The translations under genes were made by a program, and so were the position numbers. A model generated the notes under the pieces. The model was not told the DNA's origin and searched no databases. It was given only the letters and a program-made list of their open reading frames with translations. Positions 26,537 through 35,404 of a stretch of DNA of 64,000 nt are shown here, piece by piece. This stretch comes from an uncultured Myxococcales bacterium. Lineage in GTDB: Bacteria; Myxococcota_A; UBA9042; CAIXZC01. The stretch covers positions 62,001-126,000 of the forward strand of contig CAITUV010000038.1 in the NCBI GenBank assembly GCA_903895725.1, read 5' to 3'. Numbering within the stretch: position 1 is the stretch's first letter; each line of letters starts with the position of its first letter.

Positions 26537-26907
26537 GGGCCCCCCGACGCAGAGGAACGACAGGTGCTTTCCCTCAAATCCGTCCTTGACCTTACTCCGT
26601 GTGCACCGCATCCGCACGCCGAAACCGCTAGACCGGCCGGCACGGGGTATGACAGGTTGTCACAGGTGTGCCAGCCGCTACCGGCTTCGCCTCGGGCGGT
26701 GCTGACCCTCGGGCGCACGGGCGTCGGGAATACACAAGATCCTGGGAGCCTCGTCGAACGGGGAACTCGGCTGCACCCGGCCCTGCCTGAGAAGCCCTCA
26801 GTCCCCACGGCCACGGCCGCACCGCCTGCGGCAACGGCAATACCTGTTGCGGGATTTTCCGACGTATGCCATCATCTAACGTGACTTTGAAACTTCCAGG
26901 AGGGTCC
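26537..26907. other. 371-bp divergent intergenic region with a small palindrome
   Basis: No gene is supported here. The only notable element is TGACAGGTTGTCA (26650-26662), a 5-bp inverted repeat around GGT, which could be an operator for either divergent gene. I found no promoter with both boxes and good spacing. Confidence 0.3.
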
Positions 26908-28638
26908 ATGGCCAGAACGTCCTTGTTTGCTCTGCTCCGGCGGTTCGCTGAAGAAAACAGACTCGCACAGGCCACCGGTCGTCCGGTGGACGAAGTGCAC
27001 TCCGAGCTTGAGGAGCGTCGGCTCTCGAGGCGACGGTTCCTGGCCGGAGCGGGGGCGTTGGCTGCGGCCTCGATGCTCCCCCTGGCTACCCAGGCGGGGA
27101 AAGGCGGAGGCAAGCCGGGCGGCGGAGGAACCGCTGTCAACGTGGCCATCATCGGAGGCGGAGTCTCCGGTCTTGCCGCGGCGCTTCGACTTCGTGACGC
27201 CGGCGTCACGGCAACCATCTACGAGTCGCAGCTTCGCGTCGGCGGCCGCATGCTCACCGAGCGGGCCAACGCCGCTGCCTCCTGCGGCCTGTGCCACACG
27301 CCCAGGCGTAACGGTTCGGTCGGCTGGGCCGACGGCCAGTATGCGGACGTGTTCGGTGAGCTGGTGGACACGAACCACGCCACCATTCACAGCCTTGCCG
27401 CTCGCTTCAACCTGCCGCTCATCGACATGCCGCTCTACGAGCCCGTGGGCAACTCGGATACGTTCTACTTCTTCGGGCAGTACTACTCGTTCTCGCAGGC
27501 GGTCCTCGACTTTGCCCCGGTTTACACGGCCGTGATGAAGGATCTCAAGGCGGCCGGCTACCCGACGACCTTCAACAACAGCACTGCGGCCGGTCGAGCG
27601 CTCGACAACATGTCCGCGTACGACTGGATCGAGACCCGGGTACCCGGCGGCCACTCGTCCTCCATGGGCCGCCTTCTCGATGTCGCCTACGTCATCGAAT
27701 ACGGCGCCGAGACCTACGACCAGAGCGCACTCAATCTCATCTACCTGCTCGGCTATCAGCCCAAGCCGGTCACGTTTGCCGAATTCGGTGTGTCGGACGA
27801 GCGGTTCCGGATTGCAGGAGGTTCCGACTCGCTGACCACGGCCATGGCCAACTACCTGGGCTGGGACTCCATCAAGCTGGGACATCGCCTGGAATCCATC
27901 GTCAAGAACTCCGATGGCTCACTGAATCTCAAGTTCCAGAATCTGACGTCCGCCATCAAGGCCCAGTACGTCCTCCTGGCCCTGCCGTTCACTGCGCTGC
28001 GGACCATCGACTACAGCAAGGCGGGCTTCGATGCCCTGAAGGTCAAGGCGATCCAGGAGCAGGGCGGTGCCGTCAACGGGAAGCTCCAGCTCCAGTTCAA
28101 CAACCGCTACTGGAACCAGGCCGGCCCCTGGGGGATCAGCTCGGGCAGCCTGTACACGGACAACGGCTTCCAGGCCGGTTGGGACGGCACACGCGGCGTG
28201 GCAGGGACCAGCGGAATCCTTGTCAAGTACACGGGCGGAAACGTCACGGAAGCCATGTACCTCAACCATCCCTACGGCAACCAGAACGATACCGGCGTGC
28301 AGAAGGACGCCCAGATCGCCCTCGGCCAGGCCGAGCAGTTCTTCCCCGGAATCTCGGCCTTCTGGAACGGCAAGGTCATCAACTCCAAGGCGCACCTCGA
28401 CCCCAACTACGGCTGTGCCTACGGCAACTACCTGCCCGGGCAGTACCAGAGCATCTGCCAGTATGAGCGGGTCCGACAGGGCAACGTCTTCTTTGCCGGC
28501 GAGCACACGTCGCTGGACTACTTCGGCTTCATGGAAGGCGCAGCGGACGAAGGGTGGGCCGCCGGCGAGGAGATGCTGTCCGCCATGGGAGTCAAGATTG
28601 CCGCCACGGGCCGGTTCCGTTCGGCCCGGGTCGCCTGA
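26908..28638 (+). CDS. Tat-exported flavin amine oxidase (monoamine oxidase-like)
   Basis: The 576-residue protein has a twin-arginine signal (SRRRFLAGAGALAAA, about 40-54) after an unusually long n-region, then an FAD-binding Rossmann motif (VAIIGGGVSGLAAALRLRDAG, about 78-98) and the oxidase signature VGGRMLTER. The C-terminal FAD block VFFAGEHTSLDYFGFMEGAADEGWAAGEEML is typical of monoamine oxidases and L-amino acid oxidases. It oxidises an amine to an imine with release of H2O2, here outside the cytoplasm after export in folded form. ATG 26908 is chosen because GGAGGGTCC precedes it. No accessory gene is adjacent: it is convergent with the next gene, 24 bp away, and divergent from the previous one. 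The amine substrate is unknown. Confidence 0.88.
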   Translation: MARTSLFALLRRFAEENRLAQATGRPVDEVHSELEERRLSRRRFLAGAGALAAASMLPLATQAGKGGGKPGGGGTAVNVAIIGGGVSGLAAALRLRDAGVTATIYESQLRVGGRMLTERANAAASCGLCHTPRRNGSVGWADGQYADVFGELVDTNHATIHSLAARFNLPLIDMPLYEPVGNSDTFYFFGQYYSFSQAVLDFAPVYTAVMKDLKAAGYPTTFNNSTAAGRALDNMSAYDWIETRVPGGHSSSMGRLLDVAYVIEYGAETYDQSALNLIYLLGYQPKPVTFAEFGVSDERFRIAGGSDSLTTAMANYLGWDSIKLGHRLESIVKNSDGSLNLKFQNLTSAIKAQYVLLALPFTALRTIDYSKAGFDALKVKAIQEQGGAVNGKLQLQFNNRYWNQAGPWGISSGSLYTDNGFQAGWDGTRGVAGTSGILVKYTGGNVTEAMYLNHPYGNQNDTGVQKDAQIALGQAEQFFPGISAFWNGKVINSKAHLDPNYGCAYGNYLPGQYQSICQYERVRQGNVFFAGEHTSLDYFGFMEGAADEGWAAGEEMLSAMGVKIAATGRFRSARVA

Positions 28639-28662
28639 GCCCCCTTCCTCCGCCTGGATTTC

Positions 28663-29586
28663 CTAGAAAGCCGTGATCGGCCCGAATGACAGATCGTCGA
28701 TGGTGAAGTCCGGATCCTGCGCCTTGAGCACCTTGACGTAGCCGATCGGCTTGGGGGACATGAGCTCCACGAAAGCCGTCCCCTTCTCCTCGGTGTACTT
28801 CTGCTGGAAGGGCTCACTCCCGGGCAGCCCGGGGGGACTGTCGGGCGCGAAGAAATCCACCCGGATCCCCCCCGGAATGGTCTGGGCAATGTACAGGCTG
28901 ACGTAGTGCGTTGCCCCCTGCACCCAGTCACCGGCATCCGGCAGCACGAACCGGATGATGATGTCGTCCAGCCAGTACTGGTTCCACTGGTCGTAGGAGG
29001 CGCAGGAGTTGTGCCCCGACGGCGACTGGACCTCATAGGGATTGGTCGCGACGAAGGAATCGGCTTCGACGGTGGCCAGGAGCACCCCCGCCGCACCGTA
29101 CAGGCTTTCGACGTTCACCTCGATGGCGAGGTTGTTGCCGGCAAGGTCGTGATCGAAGTCCAGCGTGCCTCCGCACAGCGCCGCCTGGTTGAGGGCATCG
29201 AGGCACATCTTGCCCAGCCCGCAGGTCGGGTGCTCGCACGACGGCACGCAGGCGTTCTTGACACATTCCACGCCGTCCGCACAGCTGCCGCACTTCCCCC
29301 CGCATCCGTCGCTGCCGCACTGCTTGCCCGCACAGGACGGGACGCAGGCCGAGTCCGGGCCGGGGCCCGTTGACTCGTCCTCGGGGGACGAGGAATCCAC
29401 GGCCGTGGAGTCCCCTGGAATGGTCGGACCATCCCCCGAGGATGCCTCCCCCCCTCCCCCGGCCAACCCGTCGGTTCCGACAACATACCCGTCCTCCAGC
29501 TCCAGGACCGGTTTGGGACCGTCGGCTCCGCAAGCCATGAGCACGAATGGAACAAGAGCGAAAACAGCAGGAAGAACGTGCTTCAC
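28663..29586 (-). CDS. Cys-motif lipoprotein of unknown function
   Basis: The 307-residue protein starts at GTG with GGAGG 7 nt upstream and has a lipoprotein signal (VLMACG). An acidic Ser/Gly/Asp linker of about 55 residues follows, then the knot CVPSCAGKQCGSDGCGGKCGSC (listed here by its cysteines, about 82-103) and a second small Cys cluster (CEHPTCGLGKMC). The rest (about 140-307) is a beta-rich domain with IRVDFFAPDSPPGLPG and FVELMSPKPIGYVKV, possibly a jelly-roll. I do not recognise a family for it. The knot is shared with the clostripain-like, GH43 and 57222-59030 proteins, which suggests a common surface partner or a spacer role. It has one of the best promoters in the window (29610-29638). 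Confidence 0.7.
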   Translation of the reverse strand: MKHVLPAVFALVPFVLMACGADGPKPVLELEDGYVVGTDGLAGGGGEASSGDGPTIPGDSTAVDSSSPEDESTGPGPDSACVPSCAGKQCGSDGCGGKCGSCADGVECVKNACVPSCEHPTCGLGKMCLDALNQAALCGGTLDFDHDLAGNNLAIEVNVESLYGAAGVLLATVEADSFVATNPYEVQSPSGHNSCASYDQWNQYWLDDIIIRFVLPDAGDWVQGATHYVSLYIAQTIPGGIRVDFFAPDSPPGLPGSEPFQQKYTEEKGTAFVELMSPKPIGYVKVLKAQDPDFTIDDLSFGPITAF

Positions 29587-29609
29587 GCTACCACCTCCGA
29601 CGAGGGCGC

Positions 29610-29638
29610 ATTCTACACAGCAGGATCACACTCTTCAA
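29610..29638 (-). promoter_or_regulatory. Promoter of the Cys-motif lipoprotein gene
   Basis: On the minus strand TTGAAG (29638-29633) and TAGAAT (29615-29610; five of six -10 matches) are separated by exactly 17 bp. The predicted start is about 17 nt before the GTG at 29586, just ahead of the Shine-Dalgarno. The same TAGAAT box occurs before the large Cys-repeat gene. Confidence 0.55.
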
Positions 29639-29802
29639 CCTGGTTCGTGGTTTCCGGTTTCGAATGCATGGTTGAAAGGCCGCCACAGACCGCGCAAATT
29701 GACTCCTGCGCTGAATGCCGACGGGAAGGCGAATGCCCCCGGCTGATGCAGCGAATGGATTTCCACCTGCCGCTCGCACCGACCCGACGGAGGTAGTCGA
29801 AG

Positions 29803-30597
29803 ATGAGAAGAGCAATCGATGGGAGTGTCCTCGCAATCGTGCTTCTCTGGCTGACGTGGTTGATGCCCGCCTGCAACCGGGGTGGAGCGGATGCTCCCGG
29901 CGCAGCAGCTCAAGAGAAGCAGAAGGCCATCGATACCTGGATCCGGAAGGACGGTGCAGCGGTCAGGAGCCAGGCCGACCACCTCCGCGCCATCTTCGCC
30001 AAGGCGGCTGCCGTGCCCTCCCCGGTCTCGGACACGAGGGTCGATGCCCCGGACCTGCTGTTCCACAGCTCCTCGGCGCTCAGGGACCAGCAGGTGGCCG
30101 GCGCCAACGCCAAGGTCGTCATGCTGCCGGACCTCGCCGAGCCCGAAGGTTGCATCAAGACGAACCGGCTCTGCCTGCCCGGCGGCTCCACGGCCTACAT
30201 CCATAATCCCGCCTTCGTGGAGAGCAGGAAGGAGTTCCCTCCCTCGTACCCCCAGGACTCGATGTCCCTTGAGACGGACCTCAAGATTCTCGAAGCGGAA
30301 ACGGCGGTCCTGCTGAGCCTGAAGTACGTCGTGGTCCTCCGGCAGACGGAGCACACTCCCCCCGTCGTGTCGGGCAAGTTGTTCTCGTCCGGCACGTACC
30401 GGGCAGACGCCCTCGTGTACCGAATCGCGGACGAGGCCCTCGTGGGCACGGTCCGGGTGGGAGTGAAGAACAGCCCAGCGGTCTCCACCACGTACCGGCT
30501 CCGCAAGGGCAGCAACGCCAAGGCGGATGTGGAGGCAGACCTTGAGGACGGCATCCGGCCGGTGACGGTCGCCAACGTGCTCAAGGCCATGAAGTAG
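29803..30597 (+). CDS. Lipoprotein of unknown function
   Basis: The 264-residue protein has a signal peptide ending in a lipobox-like MPAC (C24) and an Ala/Gly-rich linker. The single globular domain contains a likely disulfide pair in GCIKTNRLCLPGG. VVVLRQTEHTPPVVSGKLFSSGTYRADALVYRIADEALVG looks like alternating beta-strands, as in proteins that sense or bind at the outer membrane. I do not recognise the family. ATG 29803 is preceded by GGAGGTAGTCGAAG. It is divergent from the preceding lipoprotein gene, with about 215 bp between the starts, and convergent with the GH1 gene. Confidence is for a real exported protein, not for any function. Confidence 0.65.
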   Translation: MRRAIDGSVLAIVLLWLTWLMPACNRGGADAPGAAAQEKQKAIDTWIRKDGAAVRSQADHLRAIFAKAAAVPSPVSDTRVDAPDLLFHSSSALRDQQVAGANAKVVMLPDLAEPEGCIKTNRLCLPGGSTAYIHNPAFVESRKEFPPSYPQDSMSLETDLKILEAETAVLLSLKYVVVLRQTEHTPPVVSGKLFSSGTYRADALVYRIADEALVGTVRVGVKNSPAVSTTYRLRKGSNAKADVEADLEDGIRPVTVANVLKAMK

Positions 30598-30720
30598 AAT
30601 CCCCCGGCAGTCGGACGAGTCGGGCAGCCCAGGGCCACCCGGCAACCGTACGCTCGCCTGGTCGAGTGGATGTGGCACGACTGACCGCTGTCCGGATTCG
30701 GCTTGCCCAAGGTGCGCCGA

Positions 30721-32331
30721 CTACCTCGGATTCAGGGTGGGAATGTCCCAGGCAGCGACCATCTCAGGCGTCAGCCCGTTCCCGCTCACGATGTCCCGGT
30801 ACAGAGGCACGGAATCGGGACGAGCGGAACGCCCGAGCGTGTCGAAGTCGACAGAGAACAGCCCGAACTTCATGGTGAATCCGGACAGCCACTCGTAGTT
30901 GTCCAGCAACGACCAGTGCCAGTAGCCGCGAACGTCGTAGCCGTCCTCGATGGCCCGCAGCACCTGGAGCAGATGCATCACGATGTAGGAGGGCCGCAGA
31001 TCATCGTCCGCGTCCGCCACGCCGTTCTCCGTGACCACGAGGGGAAGCCCGTAGACGGACATCTCAGCGATGGCCTCGTACATGCCGGGAGGGTACACCT
31101 CGTTCCCGTTGTCCCCCTGGAGATCGTTGGGATGGCCGCACTCCAGGAAGTCGATGCATCCCATCCCGCCTGCGATCATGTCGGGCATGGGAAACACGAA
31201 CGTGCGGCTGTAGTAGTTCACCCCCATCAGGTCGACGGAGCCGGCCAGCTCATCGAAATGTCCCTCCGCCACCCCTTCCAGCTCCCCGCCGATGGCGCCG
31301 TCCAGATCGAGGTCGAGGTCGCCATCCACGATGGCCCGAAGGAAGGCGTGGTTGTCCATGTACCCATAGCCCTTTGCCGCCTTGACGTGCGCCGGGTCGT
31401 CGGGCTCGGCCGGGTGGGCGGGAATCACCGCGGTCACCGCCAGGATCTGCGTCGTCAGGCCGTCCCCGTCGGCATCCAGGGCATCGACCTGACGCAGCAT
31501 CTTGCCGGCACCGGCATGGCCGAATGCCATCTGGCGGAACTCTCGACCGAACATCTCCAGGTCGTAGAACCCGCCGTTCGGGAAGATGCTGACGAGCGCG
31601 TGACCGCTGATGTAGATCATGGGCTCGTTCATCGGATTCCAGAGGTCCACGAGGTCCTGGAGAGCCTCACCCACGACGGCCGCGTACTCCACGAACTCCT
31701 CCGCTGCCGTGGCAGCTCCCCACCCACCCTGTTCGGCGAACCACACCGGGTTGGTGAAGTGGTGCAGTGTAACGGCCGGCTCCATCCCCGCGTCACGTAC
31801 CGCCTGCACGACGTCCCGGTAGTGCTCCAGTGCCTCCTGGTCGATGACGTCCTGCTCCGGCTCGATGCGGCTCCACTCGATGGACAGGCGGTACACCTGC
31901 ACCCCCAGCCCCTGGGCGAGCGCGATGTCCTCCGAATACCGATGGAACGAGTCCGCTGCGAGCCCGATCCCTGGAGCCTTCCCCTGCTCGATCCAACGGT
32001 CGAAGTCGTTGTCCGTGCCCCCCTCGGTCTGGAACGCACTGGTTGCAACTCCCCACAGGAAGCCCTCGGGGAAGCGCAGTGGGTCGCGGTCGCTGGAATC
32101 GGCGCCCCTTTCCAAGGCATCGTCGGGTCTCGCATTGCAGATGTCGCGCTGCATGTCCTTGCACGTTCCCTGGTCGTTCGAAACCTCGGCTGCCGTCTGG
32201 TCATCCTGGGGGCCGGCAACGGATCCGCTGCAACCCGAAAGAGTCAGGAGCTCGGCGACCAGCACGCAAGCCCATGCGGCGGGGACATGCGGCACCAAGG
32301 GAGGCGACGCGGACAGGGATGGAGTCGACAT
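30721..32331 (-). CDS. Lipoprotein beta-glucosidase, glycoside hydrolase family 1
   Basis: The 536-residue protein has a lipoprotein signal (LTLSGC) and a linker of about 60 residues, then a complete GH1 barrel starting at FPEGFLWGVATSAFQTEGG. The acid/base glutamate is E236 in NPMNEP and the nucleophile is E435 in VVTENG. RLSIEWSRIEPEQ and GYWHWSLLDNYEW line the sugar site. The family hydrolyses beta-glucosides or beta-galactosides with retention; the Met in NPMNEP replaces the usual Thr or Leu and may tune specificity. The enzyme would be membrane-tethered in the periplasm or at the surface. ATG 32331 overlaps the stop of a 53-codon gene (ATGA), with GGGAG 8 nt upstream, so it is coupled to that gene and to the barrel protein before it. 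Confidence 0.92.
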   Translation of the reverse strand: MSTPSLSASPPLVPHVPAAWACVLVAELLTLSGCSGSVAGPQDDQTAAEVSNDQGTCKDMQRDICNARPDDALERGADSSDRDPLRFPEGFLWGVATSAFQTEGGTDNDFDRWIEQGKAPGIGLAADSFHRYSEDIALAQGLGVQVYRLSIEWSRIEPEQDVIDQEALEHYRDVVQAVRDAGMEPAVTLHHFTNPVWFAEQGGWGAATAAEEFVEYAAVVGEALQDLVDLWNPMNEPMIYISGHALVSIFPNGGFYDLEMFGREFRQMAFGHAGAGKMLRQVDALDADGDGLTTQILAVTAVIPAHPAEPDDPAHVKAAKGYGYMDNHAFLRAIVDGDLDLDLDGAIGGELEGVAEGHFDELAGSVDLMGVNYYSRTFVFPMPDMIAGGMGCIDFLECGHPNDLQGDNGNEVYPPGMYEAIAEMSVYGLPLVVTENGVADADDDLRPSYIVMHLLQVLRAIEDGYDVRGYWHWSLLDNYEWLSGFTMKFGLFSVDFDTLGRSARPDSVPLYRDIVSGNGLTPEMVAAWDIPTLNPR

Positions 32332-32492
32332 CAGGCGTCTCCCGTGTGCGCGGCTCCTCGGATCCGGGCCACGACGCGCTCCCAGGAGTGCGAGGGGGGA
32401 ACGTCCACGTACTGGAACGTCACTGGCAGTGCCGCGCCGGGGAACCACTTCCGCCAGCCATCCAAGAACAGCCTTGCGAGCCCCTCGTTCAT
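32331..32492 (-). CDS. 53-residue protein, possible remnant of a DUF169-type protein
   Basis: This small gene starts with ATG after GGAGGGGAACAC and ends in an ATGA overlap with the GH1 gene, so its translation is well supported by context. The sequence FLDGWRKWFPGAALPVTFQY near the start recalls the N-terminus of the DUF169 group (a tryptophan, KYFPGAELP and FYY pattern, from memory), whose members are over 200 residues long. The rest of that domain is absent. It may be a truncated remnant kept for translational coupling, or a genuine short protein. It begins 20 bp after the barrel-protein stop. No signal peptide is seen. Confidence 0.5.
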   Translation of the reverse strand: MNEGLARLFLDGWRKWFPGAALPVTFQYVDVPPSHSWERVVARIRGAAHTGDA

Positions 32493-32512
32493 GTGTTCCC
32501 CTCCAGTCACTG

Positions 32513-33241
32513 TCAGAATCCGTAGCCCACGGCGGCCGTCACGACGGCCGTATGGACGTATGTCGTGTACGTGTCGTCCAGGTAGGCCTCTGCCTCCCGC
32601 TCGAGGCCGGCCACCCCGTCCTGAGCCTTCTTGCCGGGCGGATGGAACCGTGATGCCACCGATGTGCTCGAACCGACGGTGAAAGCCCCCCCCAATGCCG
32701 CCCGAAGCATCCAGTGGTCGCCCAGGTACCACTTCCAGCCAAGCTGGCAATCCACCATGTGCAGGGAGCTGGAGACATCGAAGCCACGGCTGGATTCTCC
32801 GCTGTCGACGGGGAGCTGCTTGCCGGTCACGGCCTCCAGCACGGCCGGCCCGCTGACGTCACCGCCCAGCGCGGCCAATGTGTACCCGACTGCGAAGTAG
32901 AAGCCCGTCGAGCGAAACGGCTGCCACCCGGCCCCGATCCGCCAGACCAGGGCATTCTTCAGCGACGATTCGACCAGGTCTGCAGTTTCTCGAGTGTAGC
33001 CCGAGTCGTCGAACAGGGCCACGAGCAGGTCGTTGGTTGCCCCGAGGTACGCCGGGGGCATCCAGCCCACACTCGATGCAACGAACAGCCGGTGCGGGCC
33101 TTCGACCCCCACCCCGGCTCCCACGTGCAGTGGGAGCTCGGTAAGCAGCTCCGGGCGAACGGACCACTCCCCGCCATAGCCCCTCGCCGGCAGGCACGCG
33201 ACCGCCAGCCCCCAGAGCGTGATGACCAACCGGAAACGCAT
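32513..33241 (-). CDS. Outer-membrane beta-barrel protein
   Basis: The 242-residue protein has a cleavable signal peptide (to about residue 24, ARGYGGEW). It then shows alternating hydrophobic strands with aromatic girdles (LFVASSVGWMPPAY, WRIGAGWQPFRSTGFYFAVGYTL, CQLGWKWYLGDHWMLRAALGGAF) and ends in the phenylalanine-terminal pattern TAAVGYGF used for barrel insertion. The size suggests 8 to 10 strands. It could be a small porin or structural protein; no enzymatic motif is visible. ATG 33241 follows GGGAGGCGGTCGAC. It is first in an operon with the 53-residue gene and GH1, which might link uptake or surface display with glucoside hydrolysis. Confidence 0.75.
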   Translation of the reverse strand: MRFRLVITLWGLAVACLPARGYGGEWSVRPELLTELPLHVGAGVGVEGPHRLFVASSVGWMPPAYLGATNDLLVALFDDSGYTRETADLVESSLKNALVWRIGAGWQPFRSTGFYFAVGYTLAALGGDVSGPAVLEAVTGKQLPVDSGESSRGFDVSSSLHMVDCQLGWKWYLGDHWMLRAALGGAFTVGSSTSVASRFHPPGKKAQDGVAGLEREAEAYLDDTYTTYVHTAVVTAAVGYGF

Positions 33242-33299
33242 GTCGACCGCCTCCCTGCGGGAACGAAGCTACCACAACCAGCGGCGCATGCAACGCTCC

Positions 33300-33327
33300 A
33301 GCCCCGAGCCCCCAGCCCCGAGCCCCC
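33300..33327. repeat. 14-bp direct repeat, two copies
   Basis: The unit AGCCCCGAGCCCCC occurs twice head to tail in the gap between the divergent barrel and GH43 genes. Its function is unknown, and it may be simple slippage. Confidence 0.6.
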
Positions 33328-33349
33328 AGCAGCGCCCTTCGGCCTCCTG

Positions 33350-33378
33350 TTGCGCTGCCCTCCCGCAGCAGCTACAGT
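33350..33378 (+). promoter_or_regulatory. Candidate promoter of the GH43 gene
   Basis: TTGCGC and TACAGT are spaced by 17 bp, 20 nt ahead of the ATG at 33398. The transcript would begin just before the GGAGG ribosome site. Confidence 0.3.
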
Positions 33379-33397
33379 TCTCTCGGAGGTGGGACCG

Positions 33398-35158
33398 ATG
33401 AGATGCAGGGTTCCGTTCGGAAGTCTGTCGGCCGTTCTGCTCCTCGCCCTGGCGGTTGCGGCATGCAGAAGCTCCGGAGCATCGACATCCGCTCCCGACG
33501 GCCGCAGCGACGGAAAGACCGGGAGTGACGGTTCCCAGGCCCCGGATGCCGTTGCGCCGTCGGAGCTGTCCGTGCCCGATGCCGTTGCAGACTCTCCGGC
33601 CGGACTGTCAGACGCCACTGTGGATGCAGGGTCGGACATTGCGCCGGAGGCGGCCTTCGATGTCCACGCAGACGGGCTGACAGACCTCGCCGTGGCCCCG
33701 GGGGGGGACGCTGCACCGGAAGCCGCTGCGGACTTCGTGGCCGCAGACACAGCTGCGGACGCTTGGATGCCGGACGCAGGTTCCCAGGATTCGACGCTCG
33801 TGGACCCCGACGTGTGCCAGCCCGAATGCGAGGGCAAATCCTGCGGCAGCGACGGGTGCGGCGGTACCTGCGGCACGTGCCCGGCCCAGACCTCCTGCAA
33901 ACAGGGACATTGCGTGATCGAGGCGACCAATCCGGTCCTCGAGGGGGACCATCCGGACCCGGCGCTGCTGCGCGAGGAGGATCCAGCCGGCAACGTGCTG
34001 TACTACCTCTACCACACCAGCGGCACCGGCGACATCCCGGTCTACACGTCGCCCGACCTGGTGCACTGGAGCAAGCTCCCGGACGGAGCGTTTCACCGCA
34101 CCTCCGCTCCCGGAGCCAGCCTGGAGATCAACGGCGTCCACTACTGTGCGCTGTGGGCGCCGCAAGTGCTCAAGCTCGGGCCCGGCTCCTACATGCTCTC
34201 GTTCTCGGCCCAGCGGTTCCAGTCGCCCAAGAACCCTTGCCCGGCCTACGGAAACGACGGCGGGGTCTACCTCGCCTGGGCCTCGTCCCCCGCTGGCCCG
34301 TTTGCTCCGGTCGACCATTCGTGGGAGCCGATCCCGGCGGGAGGCCACATCGTCAACTGCCCTGCAAGCCTGGAGAAGGATCTCCCCCACAGCGTAGACT
34401 GGGCCTCGCCGAACTGCCAGGGGGGCTACTGCCACCGGATCATCCGCCTCGACTCCGAGGCATGGAAGGACCCGGCCACGGACAAGTACTGGCTGGCCTA
34501 CTCGTGGTACACCAACAATCCGCCTATGGTCGAATGGGAGTACTCCAACCACGGCGAGCACGTCAGCCTCGTGGAGCTCGACCCTGCGGACCCGTTCACC
34601 GTGCCTTGTGCGCCGCCGGTGGCCGAGGTCTACGTGGCGAATCCGCATGACACTTCGGTGATTGCAGCGCTGGCGGCCTACTGCCCCGGCTGCGACCAGA
34701 TGCTCTCGATGACGAAGGGGAAGCTTGACGAGGAGATGTACCGGGCCGGCCATCACTGGGGGGTGAACGAGGGGGCCTCGTTCTTCAGGCGCCAGGGCTA
34801 CGTCTACATGTTCATGAGCGGGTCGGCCTGGGATGCAGCGTATTACCACGTGTTCTGGGTTGCCGCACCGACGGTCGAAGGCCTGTCCAGGGACAACGCC
34901 GACCGCCTCGTCGGGCGGTACCTCATCCCGTCCGGAGGGCAGGCGTTCGGCCATGGATTTCCGATCCGTGGACCCGACGGCAACAAGCTGTACTATGTGC
35001 ACCACCGCCTGGACCACGCCAAGTGCCTGCAGGGCAACTGCGCCCGGGATCTCTGGGTCTCCCCGCTCGAGTTCGAGGACCGGGGAGACGGCAAGGGCGA
35101 TGTGTGGGTGACCCCCCGATGGCCCGCCGACACGCCGAACATTGTGGTGAAGCTGTAG
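33398..35158 (+). CDS. Lipoprotein glycoside hydrolase, family 43-like
   Basis: The 586-residue protein has a lipoprotein signal (AVAAC), then an acidic Asp/Ala linker of about 120 residues and the Cys knot CQPECEGKSCGSDGCGG (about 146-168). A five-blade propeller domain of GH43 type begins at NPVLEGDHPDPALL. D187 of HPDP would be the general base. YTSPDLVHWSKLPDG, CALWAPQVLKLG and RQGYVYMFMSGSAWD are typical blade motifs; a glutamate in the third group (for example WGVNEGASFF) would be the acid. The family acts on arabinans and xylans. The ATG at 33398 has GGAGGTGGGACCG; the frame is open further upstream but without a start signal. No transporter is adjacent, so the product is likely a tethered scavenging enzyme. 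Confidence 0.85.
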   Translation: MRCRVPFGSLSAVLLLALAVAACRSSGASTSAPDGRSDGKTGSDGSQAPDAVAPSELSVPDAVADSPAGLSDATVDAGSDIAPEAAFDVHADGLTDLAVAPGGDAAPEAAADFVAADTAADAWMPDAGSQDSTLVDPDVCQPECEGKSCGSDGCGGTCGTCPAQTSCKQGHCVIEATNPVLEGDHPDPALLREEDPAGNVLYYLYHTSGTGDIPVYTSPDLVHWSKLPDGAFHRTSAPGASLEINGVHYCALWAPQVLKLGPGSYMLSFSAQRFQSPKNPCPAYGNDGGVYLAWASSPAGPFAPVDHSWEPIPAGGHIVNCPASLEKDLPHSVDWASPNCQGGYCHRIIRLDSEAWKDPATDKYWLAYSWYTNNPPMVEWEYSNHGEHVSLVELDPADPFTVPCAPPVAEVYVANPHDTSVIAALAAYCPGCDQMLSMTKGKLDEEMYRAGHHWGVNEGASFFRRQGYVYMFMSGSAWDAAYYHVFWVAAPTVEGLSRDNADRLVGRYLIPSGGQAFGHGFPIRGPDGNKLYYVHHRLDHAKCLQGNCARDLWVSPLEFEDRGDGKGDVWVTPRWPADTPNIVVKL

Positions 35159-35169
35159 CGGCCCGCAGC

Positions 35170-35295
35170 GGATGCGCAGATGGTAGCGGATGTACGGATA
35201 GCAGTGGATGCACGGAGAGTTGCGGAGCCACGGAAAGCAGGGGATATACGGAGAGTAGCGGAGCCACGAAAGGTAGGGGATGCACGAATGCAGGA
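35170..35295. repeat. Seven tandem copies of a degenerate 18-bp repeat
   Basis: Starting 12 bp after the GH43 stop, the 18-bp unit (consensus about GGATGYACGGAKAGYAGY) is repeated seven times with substitutions but no length change. One plus-strand frame would read it as a six-residue GCTESS-like repeat, but there is no start or ribosome site. It lies in the convergent gap before the minus-strand gene ending at 35405. Confidence 0.8.
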
Positions 35296-35404
35296 GGAGT
35301 GGCCCTTGCCTTCTGATCGGCTGTAGGCAGGCTCTCGACTGCCCCGGTTTCCGCCTCGTCGAGTCATGCCTTGACTTCGGGCCGGACTCCTCCTTCGGCA
35401 TCTC

